A stretch of 64,000 nt of DNA, taken from positions 939,689 through 1,003,688 of the forward strand of contig JAHNZQ020003146.1 in the NCBI GenBank assembly GCA_019155205.2, given 5' to 3'. Numbering within the stretch: the stretch's first letter is position 1; each line of letters starts with the position of its first letter. Made by a program: the position numbers and the translations under genes. This document shows, one piece after another, positions 48,357 to 57,088 of the stretch. This DNA comes from Gracilaria vermiculophylla. Taxonomy: Eukaryota; Rhodophyta; Florideophyceae; Gracilariales; Gracilariaceae. Under the pieces are notes generated by a model. It had not been told where the DNA came from, did not search any database, and saw nothing but the letters and a program-made list of their open reading frames with translations.

Positions 48357-50138
48357 CTACCCCTCCATGCGCTGCAGCTTGGCGCCGTGCGCCGTGTCCA
48401 TGATGCGGAAGCCGGCGCCCGCGATGGCGTCGCGTATTTGGTCTGCGCGCGCAAAGTCCTTTGCGCTGCGCGCCGCGGCGCGCTGCTCGAGGAGCGCCAC
48501 CAGCTCCTCGGGCGCGTCGCCGTCGCGCTCGCCGCGCTCGCCGCGCTCGCCGCGCTCGCCGCGCTCGCCGCGCTCGCCGCCGTCGTCGTTGTCGCGCGGC
48601 GGCGTGTAGAAGATGCCAAACACGCCGTCCATGTCGGCGAGGCAAGCGTGCACCAGCTGCGCGGCGGACGCGCCCAGCTGGCCGCGGCGCAGCAGCGCCT
48701 CGGCGGCGCGCACGACGCCAAACATGGCGGCGGCGGCGCGCGGCGTGTTGAGGTCGTCGTCCATGGCGGCGGCAAAGCGGCGCGTGGCGTCGGCCACGGC
48801 GCGGCGCGCCTGCGGCGCGCCGCCGCCGCCGCGCGCGGCGCGCAGCCGCGCGCGCAGCGCGTCCAGGCGGCGCACGGCGGCGCGCGCGGCGCGCAGCGCG
48901 CGCGGCGAGAAGGCCAGCGCGGAGCGGTAGTGCGCGGCGACGGCCAGGTAGCGGAAGGCGCGCGCGTCGTCGGGCGCGCGCGCAATGTCGCGCAGCGTGC
49001 GGAAGTTGCCGTCGCTCTTGGACATCTTGTGGTCGTCGACGTTGACAAAGCCGTTGTGCAGCCAGAAGGTGGCGAACGGCTTGGCGCTGAGCGCCTCGCT
49101 CTGCGCGATCTCGTTCTCGTGGTGCGGGAACACCAGGTCGATGCCGCCGGCGTGGATGTCCAGCTGCGGGCCCAGGTAGTGCATGGCCATGCACGAGCAC
49201 TCGACGTGCCAGCCGGGGCGCCCCTTGCCCAGCGAGGTGTGCCAGAACACGTCGCCGTCGTGCGGCTTGTGCGACTTCCACAGCGCAAAGTCGCGCACGT
49301 CGTCCTTGTCATAGTGGTCGTTGTCCGAGGGGGCGGCGGCGGCGGCGCGCGCGGCGGGCTGCAGCTGCGCCAGGCGGCCGTACGGCTCGAAGCTGGAGAC
49401 GCGAAAGTAGGTGGAGCCGTGGCGCTGGTACGCGTGGCCGCTGGCCTTGAGCGCGTTGATGAAGCGCTCCATGTGCGGGATGTGGTCGGTGGCGCGCGGG
49501 TAGTGGTCGGCCGGCAGCACGTTGAGGCGCGCGAGGTCGTGGAAGAAGGCGCGCGCAAAGCGCTGCGTGAGGCGCGCGGGCGGCTCGCCGTCGCGGCGCG
49601 CGCGCGCAATGATCTTGTCGTCCACGTCGGTGAGGTTCATGACGTGGCGCACGGCGTAGCCGCGGCGCAGCAGCCAGCGCTTGACGACGTCGTAGGCGAG
49701 GAAGGCGCGCAGGTTGCCGATGTGCGCGTGGTCGTACACGGTGGGGCCGCACGAGTAGAAGCGCACCACGCCGGGCTCCAGCGTGCGGAACGGCTCCTTG
49801 CGGCGCGTCAGCGAGTTGAACAGCGTGAGCGTGCGCGGCGCGCCGGCGGCGGCGCGCGCGGGCTGCGGCGCGGGCTGCGGCGCGGGCTGCGGCGCGGGCT
49901 GCGGCGCGGGCTGCGGCGCGGGCTGCGGCGCGGAGGCGCGCGCGCGCGCGGCGGCTGACGGGCGCGCGCGCGAGGCGCGCCGCCCGGCGGCGGAGGGCGC
50001 GCCGACGAGCGGCGGGCGCGCGAGCGGGAGCGGCGGCGGCGCGGCGAAGCCGGCGGTGGCGGCGCGCATGGCGGGGGGGAGGGGGGGGCGTGCGGCGGCG
50101 GCGGCGCGCGGCGCGCGGCCGCGGCCGCGCGCGGCCAT
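48357..50138 (-). CDS. CARS: Cysteinyl-tRNA synthetase with long N-terminal leader
   Basis: 593 residues from the ATG at 50136-50138 (MAARGRGRAP). The first 95 residues are Ala/Arg/Pro-rich, without acids, and contain six copies of a PAPQ unit; this suits a plastid and/or mitochondrial leader. A second Met (about residue 24) could give a shorter form. The class I core begins at LTLFNSLTRRKEPF. Motifs: CGPTVYDHAHIGNLRAF (zinc Cys and HIGH-like HIGN), HVECSCMAMHYLG (zinc ligands), HHENEIAQSEA and KMSKSDGN. It ends with the DALR-type helical domain that includes a GER repeat. It charges tRNA-Cys. The compact bacterial-like length (about 500 residues without the leader) points to an organelle enzyme. 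Confidence 0.93.
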   Translation of the reverse strand: MAARGRGRAPRAAAAARPPLPPAMRAATAGFAAPPPLPLARPPLVGAPSAAGRRASRARPSAAARARASAPQPAPQPAPQPAPQPAPQPAPQPARAAAGAPRTLTLFNSLTRRKEPFRTLEPGVVRFYSCGPTVYDHAHIGNLRAFLAYDVVKRWLLRRGYAVRHVMNLTDVDDKIIARARRDGEPPARLTQRFARAFFHDLARLNVLPADHYPRATDHIPHMERFINALKASGHAYQRHGSTYFRVSSFEPYGRLAQLQPAARAAAAAPSDNDHYDKDDVRDFALWKSHKPHDGDVFWHTSLGKGRPGWHVECSCMAMHYLGPQLDIHAGGIDLVFPHHENEIAQSEALSAKPFATFWLHNGFVNVDDHKMSKSDGNFRTLRDIARAPDDARAFRYLAVAAHYRSALAFSPRALRAARAAVRRLDALRARLRAARGGGGAPQARRAVADATRRFAAAMDDDLNTPRAAAAMFGVVRAAEALLRRGQLGASAAQLVHACLADMDGVFGIFYTPPRDNDDGGERGERGERGERGERGERDGDAPEELVALLEQRAAARSAKDFARADQIRDAIAGAGFRIMDTAHGAKLQRMEG

Positions 50139-50316
50139 GTGCGCGGCGATCTGGGGGGTGGTGCGGACGGGCGCGTGTTTCGGCCCAAAGCGGGGCGGCA
50201 GCGGCGGCACGTGGCGCGCGCGATCTCGCGGCGCATCAAAAAGCGGCGCGGCGCATCAGAAAGCGGCGCGCCGCGCGCGGCGCATCGGCGAGCGCGCGGC
50301 GGCGGCGACGACGACG

Positions 50317-50730
50317 ATGGCGCTGGCGATGACGGTGACGGGCGGCGCTGCGCGCGGCGGCGTATGCTTCGCGGGCGCATGGGGGCGCGCGGCGGGGCGC
50401 GGGCGCGCGCGGGCGCGCGTGCAGCGCGCGCGGCGCGCGCGGCGCGCGGCGACGACGGCGCGCGCGCGGCGCTCGGCGCGCGAGACGGCGCGCGACGCCA
50501 TGGCGGTGTACGGCAAGTACAAGCCGTGGTGGTGCCAGCCGTGGACGATCGTGGGCAGCGGGTGCGCGGCGGTGGCGGGGTGCGCGGCGGCGGGGCGCGG
50601 GGCGGGGGCGGCAGGGGCGGCGCTGACGGCGGCGGTGGGCGCGGGGGTGGTGGCGTGGTGGTGGGCGTTTCTGGTGGCCATGCCGCGGGATGTGGCGGAG
50701 CAGGAGCGCGGCGGGGGGGGCGACGGGTGA
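50317..50730 (+). CDS. Nuclear-encoded plastid membrane protein, YKPWWCQPW (DUF6737-like) family
   Basis: 137 residues from the ATG at 50317 (MALAMTVTGG). The first 60 residues are Ala/Arg-rich with almost no acids, as in a plastid transit peptide; a second Met at residue 62 (MAVYGKYKPWW) marks the start of the conserved part. That part has KYKPWWCQPWTIV, a Gly/Ala-rich membrane segment and a second one with VVAWWWAFLVAMP. Cyanobacterial small proteins (DUF6737, named from memory) share YKPWWCQPWSI, two membrane spans and WWYFFL. Function is unknown; a thylakoid or envelope location is inferred. It is divergent from CysRS with 178 bp between start codons. Confidence 0.7.
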   Translation: MALAMTVTGGAARGGVCFAGAWGRAAGRGRARARVQRARRARRAATTARARRSARETARDAMAVYGKYKPWWCQPWTIVGSGCAAVAGCAAAGRGAGAAGAALTAAVGAGVVAWWWAFLVAMPRDVAEQERGGGGDG

Positions 50731-50819
50731 GGCGGGGCGGTGCGCGCGGGAGGCGTTTACGGCGGGGCGCGGTGCGCGGTGCGCGCGGGGCGCGGTCTGT
50801 ACAGGGCGCGCGTGCGCGG

Positions 50820-51548
50820 CTACGCGGGGGCGGAGTCGGCGTCCGAGCCGGCGGCGCTGGCGGGGCGCGACACGTCGGACTGCGGCGGCTCGGCGGCGGG
50901 GGCGGGGGCGGGCCAGGGCGCGGGGCGCAGGCACGGCTCGGCGCGCAGCAGCGCGGGGACGGACAGGCGCATCTCGGCGGCGAGGCGGCGGTGCAGCGCG
51001 CGCACGAGCGCGGCCATGCGGCGCGCGGCGCGGCACGCGTCGTCGCGCTCGGCGGCCAGCGCGGCCAGCAGCGCGAGCTTGCGGCGGCGCGAGGTGGCGG
51101 CCGTGCGGCGGTTCTTGAGCAGGCGCGCGTGGCGGCGCTGCTCGTCGCTGAGCCCCGGCGTGGGCTTGCGGCCGCGCTTCTTGCGCAGCGTGCCGTCGCT
51201 GCCCAGCACGAAGCCCGGCGGCGGCGCCAGCCGCTCGCCCGGCGGCAGCGGGTTGAGCAGCGCGCGCAGGTCGGTGCGGCGCGCGCTCGGCGGCGGCGGC
51301 GGCGGCGGCGGCGAGTGGCGGCGCGACTCGGCGTCGGAGGCGGCGGCGTGCAGCACGGCGAGCGCGTGCGCCGCGGGCGCCGCGGGCGCCGCGGGCGCCG
51401 CGGGCGGCGGCGGCAGCGGCAGCGACGGCGGCAGCGACGGCGGCGGCGGCGGCGGCAGCGATGGCGGCAGCGGCAGCGGCAGCGGCAGCGGCAGCGGCAG
51501 CGGCAGCGGCAGCGGCAGCGGCACAGCCTCGGAGGCGCGGCGCGGCAT
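50820..51548 (-). CDS. bZIP transcription factor
   Basis: 242 residues, ATG at 51546-51548 (MPRRASEAVP). A Leu-Pro repeat (LPLPLP, eight or so units, from GGCAGC codons) opens the protein, then Pro/Ala-rich sequence. The basic region and zipper lie at about residues 135-190: KKRGRKPTPGLSDEQRRHAR, then LLKNRRTAATSRRRKLALL with the bZIP N-x7-R spacing, followed by heptads (LAALAAERDDACRAARRMA, LVRALHRRL). The spacer between basic region and zipper is ordinary. KRGRKP is also an AT-hook-like motif. The end is acidic/Ser-rich. bZIP dimers bind ACGT cores; two CACGTG boxes stand about 180 bp upstream of its own start codon. Confidence 0.85.
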   Translation of the reverse strand: MPRRASEAVPLPLPLPLPLPLPLPLPLPPSLPPPPPPSLPPSLPLPPPPAAPAAPAAPAAHALAVLHAAASDAESRRHSPPPPPPPPSARRTDLRALLNPLPPGERLAPPPGFVLGSDGTLRKKRGRKPTPGLSDEQRRHARLLKNRRTAATSRRRKLALLAALAAERDDACRAARRMAALVRALHRRLAAEMRLSVPALLRAEPCLRPAPWPAPAPAAEPPQSDVSRPASAAGSDADSAPA

Positions 51549-51628
51549 GGCGATGGCTCGCGCCGGGCGCAGTGGCGGCGCGGCGGCGGCAGCGGCGGCG
51601 CTTATCAGCGCGGCGCGCCAAGATTCGC

Positions 51629-51738
51629 GCGCATCTTTGCGCGCGCGCGTGCGCATCTTCAGGCGCGCGCGTGCGCATCTTGAGGCGCGCGCGTGCGCAT
51701 CTTTGAGCGCTCGCGCGCTGGGCACGTGGCGCACGTGC
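51629..51738. promoter_or_regulatory. 22-bp periodic GCGCATCTT array and paired G-boxes between bZIP and seipin genes
   Basis: GCGCATCTT occurs at 51629, 51651, 51673 and 51695, each exactly 22 bp from the next, separated by variable GC-rich sequence (GAGGCGCGCGCGT type). CACGTG follows at 51723 and 51732. The cluster lies in the 454-bp space between divergent start codons (51548 minus, 52003 plus). Confidence 0.75.
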
Positions 51739-52002
51739 ACACGCGCACACGCGCACACGCGCGCGCGGCGCAACACGCACAAGCAGAAGCACAGCAGGAA
51801 GCGCGGCGAGCGGGCGCTTGCGCCGCGCGGCGGCGCCAGTGGGGAACAGCGACTTGGGGAGCAGCGCGAGTTGGACAGCGAGTTGGGGCGAGGCGGCGCG
51901 ACGGGGAACACGAGCAGCGCATTGCGGCGCTGCGAGTTGCAGAGCGGGTGCAGGCGAGTGGCGGCGAGGCGAGCGGGTGCGAGTGCAGGCAAAGGGGCGC
52001 GC

Positions 52003-52653
52003 ATGCGGCGCGCGCTGTGGCGCGCGGCGCTGGGCGCGGCGGCGGGCGCGGCGCTGCTGCTCATCGTGGGCTGCGCGCTGGGCGCGGGGGTGGCGCTGGC
52101 GTGGGTGGCGCACACGGCGCGCGCGCGCGCGCGCTACTCGTTGGCGGCGGTGTTCCTGCGCGCCGACGGCGGCGCGGCGCTGCGCGCCAACGTGACGCTG
52201 CCGCGCGCCGCGCTGCGCGCCGCCGCGTCGCTGCGCGCGCAGCTGCAGCTCACGCTGCCGGAGACGCCGCGCAACATGCGCCACGCCGTGTTCGAGCTGT
52301 CGGCCGCGCTGCACGCGCCGCCGCCGCGCGGGCGCGTGGCCGCCGCGCGCGCCGTGGCCGCGCTGCGCTTCCGCTCGCGCGCGCTGCGCCTGCTGCGCGC
52401 CGCCGCGCTGGCGCCGCTGCTGCTGCTGCGCGCCGCCGACGAGGCGCAGACCGTGCGCGCGCCGCTGCTGCGCTACGCGCCGCCGCCGCGCCACCCGCCC
52501 GCCGCGCTGCGCCTGGCCGTCGCGCTGCACGCGCCGCTGCACGTCGCGCGCGCGCGCGTGCTCGTCGCCGTCGCGCGCGCCCCGTTTGCGCGCGCGCTGC
52601 CCGACTACGCGCCGCTCATCGCCGCCGTCGCCGCCGCGCTGTGCGCGCTGCTG

Positions 52654-52686
<33 letters not shown>

Positions 52687-52782
52687 TTTCTGCTGGCCGC
52701 CGCCGCGCGCCGCGCCCTCGCCGCCCTCGCCGCCCTCGTCGCCGCCCTGTCCCCCCGCCCCACCACCCTCACGCCCGAGTCG

Positions 52783-52819
<37 letters not shown>

Positions 52820-52881
52820 GCGCCGCGCTGCGCAGGCGGCGCGCGCCGCCCGCGTCGCCGCCGCTCTCGCCGCGCGCCTGA
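52003..52881 (+). CDS. BSCL2: Seipin-like lipid droplet biogenesis protein
   Basis: 292 residues, ATG at 52003 (MRRALWRAAL). Two membrane segments flank a lumenal domain: the first at about 8-37 (GAAAGAALLLIVGCALGAGV), the second at about 205-245. Between them lie the seipin marks LRANVTLPR, LTLPETPRNMRHAVFEL (LPESxxNxxxGxF in the family), RSRALRLLRAAAL and a later beta-sandwich strand region. Seipin forms ER rings where lipid droplets emerge. The C-terminal 45 residues are poly-Pro and Arg and face the cytosol. A stretch of its 3' coding region is repeated at 29235 beside the assembly gap. Confidence 0.8.
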
Positions 52882-53191
52882 GCGCCCTTTTAATTACACA
52901 AGTGGCCACAACGCCAATCACACTTGTTCCGACATGCAAGGGCGGAAAAGCACTGATGCATGTCACCATCAAAAGGCGATAGCCATCACATGTGTACACA
53001 AAGCACGTGCTTGTTGGAAAAGCGAAATGGGGCAGTAAAAGCGCTTCTGTTCATAATTGATGACAATTCATCGCGATGCAAGTTGCGCCGATATCAAAGT
53101 GTTCAACGCCTCGCTCACAATGACCGACGTACCAAGAGCCAACACGTGGTGAGCAATGGCAAACGCCCAAACCCCCCCACGCCGCTGCAAA

Positions 53192-53194
<3 letters not shown>

Positions 53195-53236
<42 letters not shown>

Positions 53237-53242
53237 GAGAGA
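53195..53242 (+). repeat. GA microsatellite
   Basis: About 24 GA units with one G interruption, in the 3' flank of the zinc-finger gene that ends at 53361. It stands inside a larger direct repeat, see the findings. Confidence 0.9.
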
Positions 53243-53360
53243 CGATGATGGCAATTGCATTCGGTTGTGCACAACCGATTGAACGCCAAAAATATGGAAA
53301 TGAGGCGAGGCGCAACCGCACAGCATGTTTTGATGCAGCAACATGCATCAGCCGCTACAG

Positions 53361-55895
53361 CTACAGCCCTTGCAAAACGGAGAGAGACCATGAGGCAACG
53401 TCGCAGTCAGAGTCTGCCAACTGCACTCGGTTGTCCACAACCGATGGTCCCAGCAGACGCTCCTGCTCCCTGTCTCCCACCGCAAAAATGTCAAACGTAT
53501 CCACACAGGCTTCCGGCACAACAAGTGCACTACCACTACCACCTGCGCACAAGTCCACCTGCTGCTTTTGGTCATTGCCACCTGCACTCGGCGCCCCATT
53601 TGCGTCAATCGCACTGGTTGCGTCCAACAGTCGTTGCAACGCATCGTCCAGCGACTGGTCGTCGTCAAGCACACCCAATGCACTCAAGTCGACAGTTTTG
53701 CCTTGGTCCACGTTGACGCTCGTGCCATCTTGCCTCACGCCGCCCTTGCTCTTGCTTTCGTCCTTCCGCGAGCCGCTTGCCTTGCACGCGCGCCCCGCTT
53801 CCTCACCCCCAACCGCCACATCGCCATGCTCCGCCGATTCCGCAAGCAATGCGTTCGTGACCGTTGCTGGCGGCTGCGAGCAAAAAAATTGCAAACTTTT
53901 CATCCCCTTCCCACCCTCATCAGCGCCATTTGTTTCAAGCAGCGCATTGAGAGCGTCATGCTGAGCTAGCGTGGCAGCCGAAATCGCCTCATTAATATGC
54001 ACATCAACATTCGCATCGCCTGTGCCGCCTGTGCGTTTTGCGCCGTCACCCACCTTTGCTTCATCAAAAAGAGCAGCTATCGGACGGGGGCGCGGCGCAG
54101 CGCTGCCGCCGCCGTCGCCCACGTCACGCGCCCCATTCACTTGCGCACGCTCAAGCTCGGCGGTGCCGTGCGCCACGCAACGCGCCGATTGCCGAGTGCT
54201 GCCTGCTGCACGTTGGCGCCCCACGTTTGCAACTGCCATCGTGCTGCACCGCGACCGCCCCGCGCACGGCTGCTCCCCACCTGCCGCGCTCTGTTCACCG
54301 CCTCCGCTGTGCCGAATCATCTCGCTAATGTCGCCGCCGTGCCTTTGCATCTGCGCCACAAACTCCTTCTTGCTTCTCGCCAGCACAATTCTTTCCTCCG
54401 TCCTTGCCTTCTTCGACGCTTTGCCAACGCCTGCTTCCTTTCGCCCGCCTTTCGTGCTTCTCTTCCCTCCACCTGCCTTGCACCCCGTGCTGCTGCCGCC
54501 TGCGCCCCCGCGTGCACTCCCGTCCCCGCAATCCGCCCGAGCTGCGCTCACCACGTCGGGCGCTGCTGCTGCAAGTGCACGCCCCATGCCACACTCCCCG
54601 TTCGACAACACTGCCACCGCCATGGCTGCTGCCTGCGCACACCCAACGCTGCACCGCGTTTCCTTCTTCTTAATCCCCGTGCACCCGCTCTTCTTTTTTC
54701 TGTGGTTGATCAGCTTCAACCTGCGCCGGTCCGATGTGCGGTTGTAGATGGCACATTGAGCCCAGGGGGGGCACTCATCTCGGCAATGCGTGCACAGCCA
54801 CGTGCCGGGCTTCGCCTTCCGCACAGCTTCCGCATCCCACTTGTTCTTGTCGAAGCATTTCTGGCAGATGGTCTTTCGGCACCGAGCCTGCAAAAGGTTT
54901 CCGCAGCTGAAATGCGGCTGGTCGGCGTGAGGGCGCCGCGAGCAGATATGGCAGTACTGACTCGGAGTTGCCTGTGAGTACGTGCGTGCCTTTCGCTTTT
55001 CTCCGCGCCGCCCGCCGCTCTTGGCGCCGCAAACCACTGCACCACCAACCTTGTCCGCTTTGCCGTCGGCGCACTGCAAGTCTGAGGCAGCTGCTGACGC
55101 CTCCTTGACGTGAGACCGCGCCGAAACAGGAAAAGAGTCCCCTTGTGTTGATACATCCTGCTGCGCCACACATTCCTCATGCTTGAGCGACCCCGATGGC
55201 AGTGTGCTGCTCCCTGTGCCAACCCCACCCGCATGGCTGTCCCTCACCACCGACGCCTTCCCAACTTCCCCTCTCGCTTTTGGTTTGTGAGTGTCAGCAC
55301 GAGCCACCCGCATGTTTCCGCAAGCCGATGTGTTGGCACCACGTGCGAGAGCGGACGAGTAGTTTGCCGCAACCGTTGGTTTCGCCCCGCTGCTTACCGC
55401 TTTCAGCACTGCCTCATAAACTGATGTTTGCGCCATTGCTGTGCGTACTTTGTCCGAACCATCGTCGCTCGATTTCCCGCGTTGCTTCACATCGCTTGGC
55501 TTTAAACTCGCGTCGCAATGTTCGTCAAAACTCGCATTCATCGCTGCCCCACACCCTCCAAACATCGCATGGTCTCCAAGTTGAGAGCCACCAAACAACC
55601 CATTAATGTCTGGCAGCACAATCGTGTCCTGCCGCTGGTTGGGCTCAATACAATCCCACCCCATTTCCACTGATTGCGCTTGCTCACAGTTCACAACACT
55701 GGGTGCGGCAACCGTTTCCCCGTTTCTCAACGGCATGGCCAGAGAACCAATGAGTGGAGAATCGCATAGGAACCAAGGATTCTCCGCGTTTGCAATTTGC
55801 TCATTCTGACCCACAGCTCCCGCATTTGTGAGTTGCATCTCCTCAAGGATATTGAAATCAGAAGGGGTAGCTGCGCATCTTGTCTGATTTTCCAT
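53361..55895 (-). CDS. CDCA7-type zinc-finger (zf-4CXXC_R1) protein
   Basis: 844 residues from the ATG at 55893-55895 (MENQTRCAAT). The frame is open upstream through a hydrophobic stretch that I regard as 5' flank. The zinc module lies at about residues 330-405: YCHICSRRP, CGNLLQARCRKTICQKCFDKN, then WLCTHCRDECPPWAQC. This is the Cys arrangement of the CDCA7/R1 family (4CXXC_R1). Basic clusters (RRGEKRKART, RRRLKLINHRKKK) surround it, and the remainder is disordered, Gly/Ser/Ala-rich. CDCA7 proteins recruit the remodeler HELLS/DDM1 to hemimethylated DNA and tend to occur in species with maintenance methylation. The C terminus includes part of a local duplication. Confidence 0.75.
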   Translation of the reverse strand: MENQTRCAATPSDFNILEEMQLTNAGAVGQNEQIANAENPWFLCDSPLIGSLAMPLRNGETVAAPSVVNCEQAQSVEMGWDCIEPNQRQDTIVLPDINGLFGGSQLGDHAMFGGCGAAMNASFDEHCDASLKPSDVKQRGKSSDDGSDKVRTAMAQTSVYEAVLKAVSSGAKPTVAANYSSALARGANTSACGNMRVARADTHKPKARGEVGKASVVRDSHAGGVGTGSSTLPSGSLKHEECVAQQDVSTQGDSFPVSARSHVKEASAAASDLQCADGKADKVGGAVVCGAKSGGRRGEKRKARTYSQATPSQYCHICSRRPHADQPHFSCGNLLQARCRKTICQKCFDKNKWDAEAVRKAKPGTWLCTHCRDECPPWAQCAIYNRTSDRRRLKLINHRKKKSGCTGIKKKETRCSVGCAQAAAMAVAVLSNGECGMGRALAAAAPDVVSAARADCGDGSARGGAGGSSTGCKAGGGKRSTKGGRKEAGVGKASKKARTEERIVLARSKKEFVAQMQRHGGDISEMIRHSGGGEQSAAGGEQPCAGRSRCSTMAVANVGRQRAAGSTRQSARCVAHGTAELERAQVNGARDVGDGGGSAAPRPRPIAALFDEAKVGDGAKRTGGTGDANVDVHINEAISAATLAQHDALNALLETNGADEGGKGMKSLQFFCSQPPATVTNALLAESAEHGDVAVGGEEAGRACKASGSRKDESKSKGGVRQDGTSVNVDQGKTVDLSALGVLDDDQSLDDALQRLLDATSAIDANGAPSAGGNDQKQQVDLCAGGSGSALVVPEACVDTFDIFAVGDREQERLLGPSVVDNRVQLADSDCDVASWSLSVLQGL

Positions 55896-57088
55896 TTGCA
55901 CGCAGATAATGTACACAACCAACAGGAAATGGAATGCTTCGCTCAATCTCAAGAAGATCATCAAAATCCAACACGATACGGTACAATCACTAGAGGTCCG
56001 ATACGTCGTCCGGATAGCAACTTTTGAAGATTTGACAACCGACCAACACCAAGCCAACCAAAGATTAGTGCTTCACGCGCCCGATGAGGTGAAACGAGAT
56101 TCGTAGAGGAGCAAAAGCCGCCTCCTTCAAGTAGATGACCACACAGCGAGGTGTGTTACCACAGCAAAAACAACTGGCGTTCTCATGAATCGGAGAGTGG
56201 CACAATTCAGTTGACGTATTGTGTCCAAATGCATTTTCTCGTTCCGAAACACCTCGTGGCGCAATGGCGGTCAACCACCGGTGACTGCATCTCCCAATCA
56301 TAGCGCGAAACTGCAGAAAAAAAAACGGGAGAGACGGGAAAACAAACGGCTATGATAGGAGATACAGGTACACAGAGCAACACTAAGGTGCGAAAGTGTA
56401 CGTCGTGAATCGTGAAGCATGAGCCGTGGTTTGTGAGCCGCAGACTGCGCACTGCGAATCGATTATTTGTGTTAGTTTCACCGCGGCAGTTGAGGAGAGA
56501 CGACAAAGAGACAAAAAGTCGTGAATATATACCTTCAATTGCTATAATTACAACGTGTTTTCCATTACAGAAAATTCCGAGTGGAAAGCACAAACAGGGT
56601 TGCGTCTACGTGCGGGGAAACGTCAAGTCGTCGCTTTTGCAACTGCTAATACGCAACTCGATGACTCGATGCTGTTCGCAGCGATTGTAAGTTATTTCAA
56701 AATCTTTGTCAAACACAACAAACGAAGAACAGGCCAAGATGACAACTGCAACGCTCCGCGCATTCCACCATCTTGCGACTCAAACTGTCTGTCCTCCATT
56801 TCTTTTTTTGAATTCCCATCCAATGCTTCCTTCTCCTGGCAGTTTGTGAAAATCTCAAACACACACACACACACACACACACTGCAGCCCTGATTAATAG
56901 TTTGAAGACAAAAGTTATTGGCGATTGGTCGAGGCTGACGACCAACAAAGAAAAAATGCACAACACAACTATATGGTTTCTATTATTCGTTTGGGCAAGA
57001 CCAACCTCACAAAACTGAAAAGTCCTCGAGTGATGAAAGAGACTGAAAGATTCACAAGCGTGTGTGACGCAGGAGCAATATGCTCAGC
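55896..57088. other. Intergenic region with AC microsatellite, no supported gene
   Basis: About 1.2 kb between two minus-strand genes. Short frames only. Includes (AC)12 at 56859-56882. The promoter of the zinc-finger gene should lie just above 55895. Confidence 0.45.
56859..56882 (+). repeat. AC microsatellite
   Basis: Twelve perfect AC units. Confidence 0.95.

Noticed and set aside
55896..56057. N-terminal hydrophobic extension of the CDCA7-type protein
   Set aside because: A membrane anchor is out of place on this nuclear family and the ATG at 55893-55895 is adequate.
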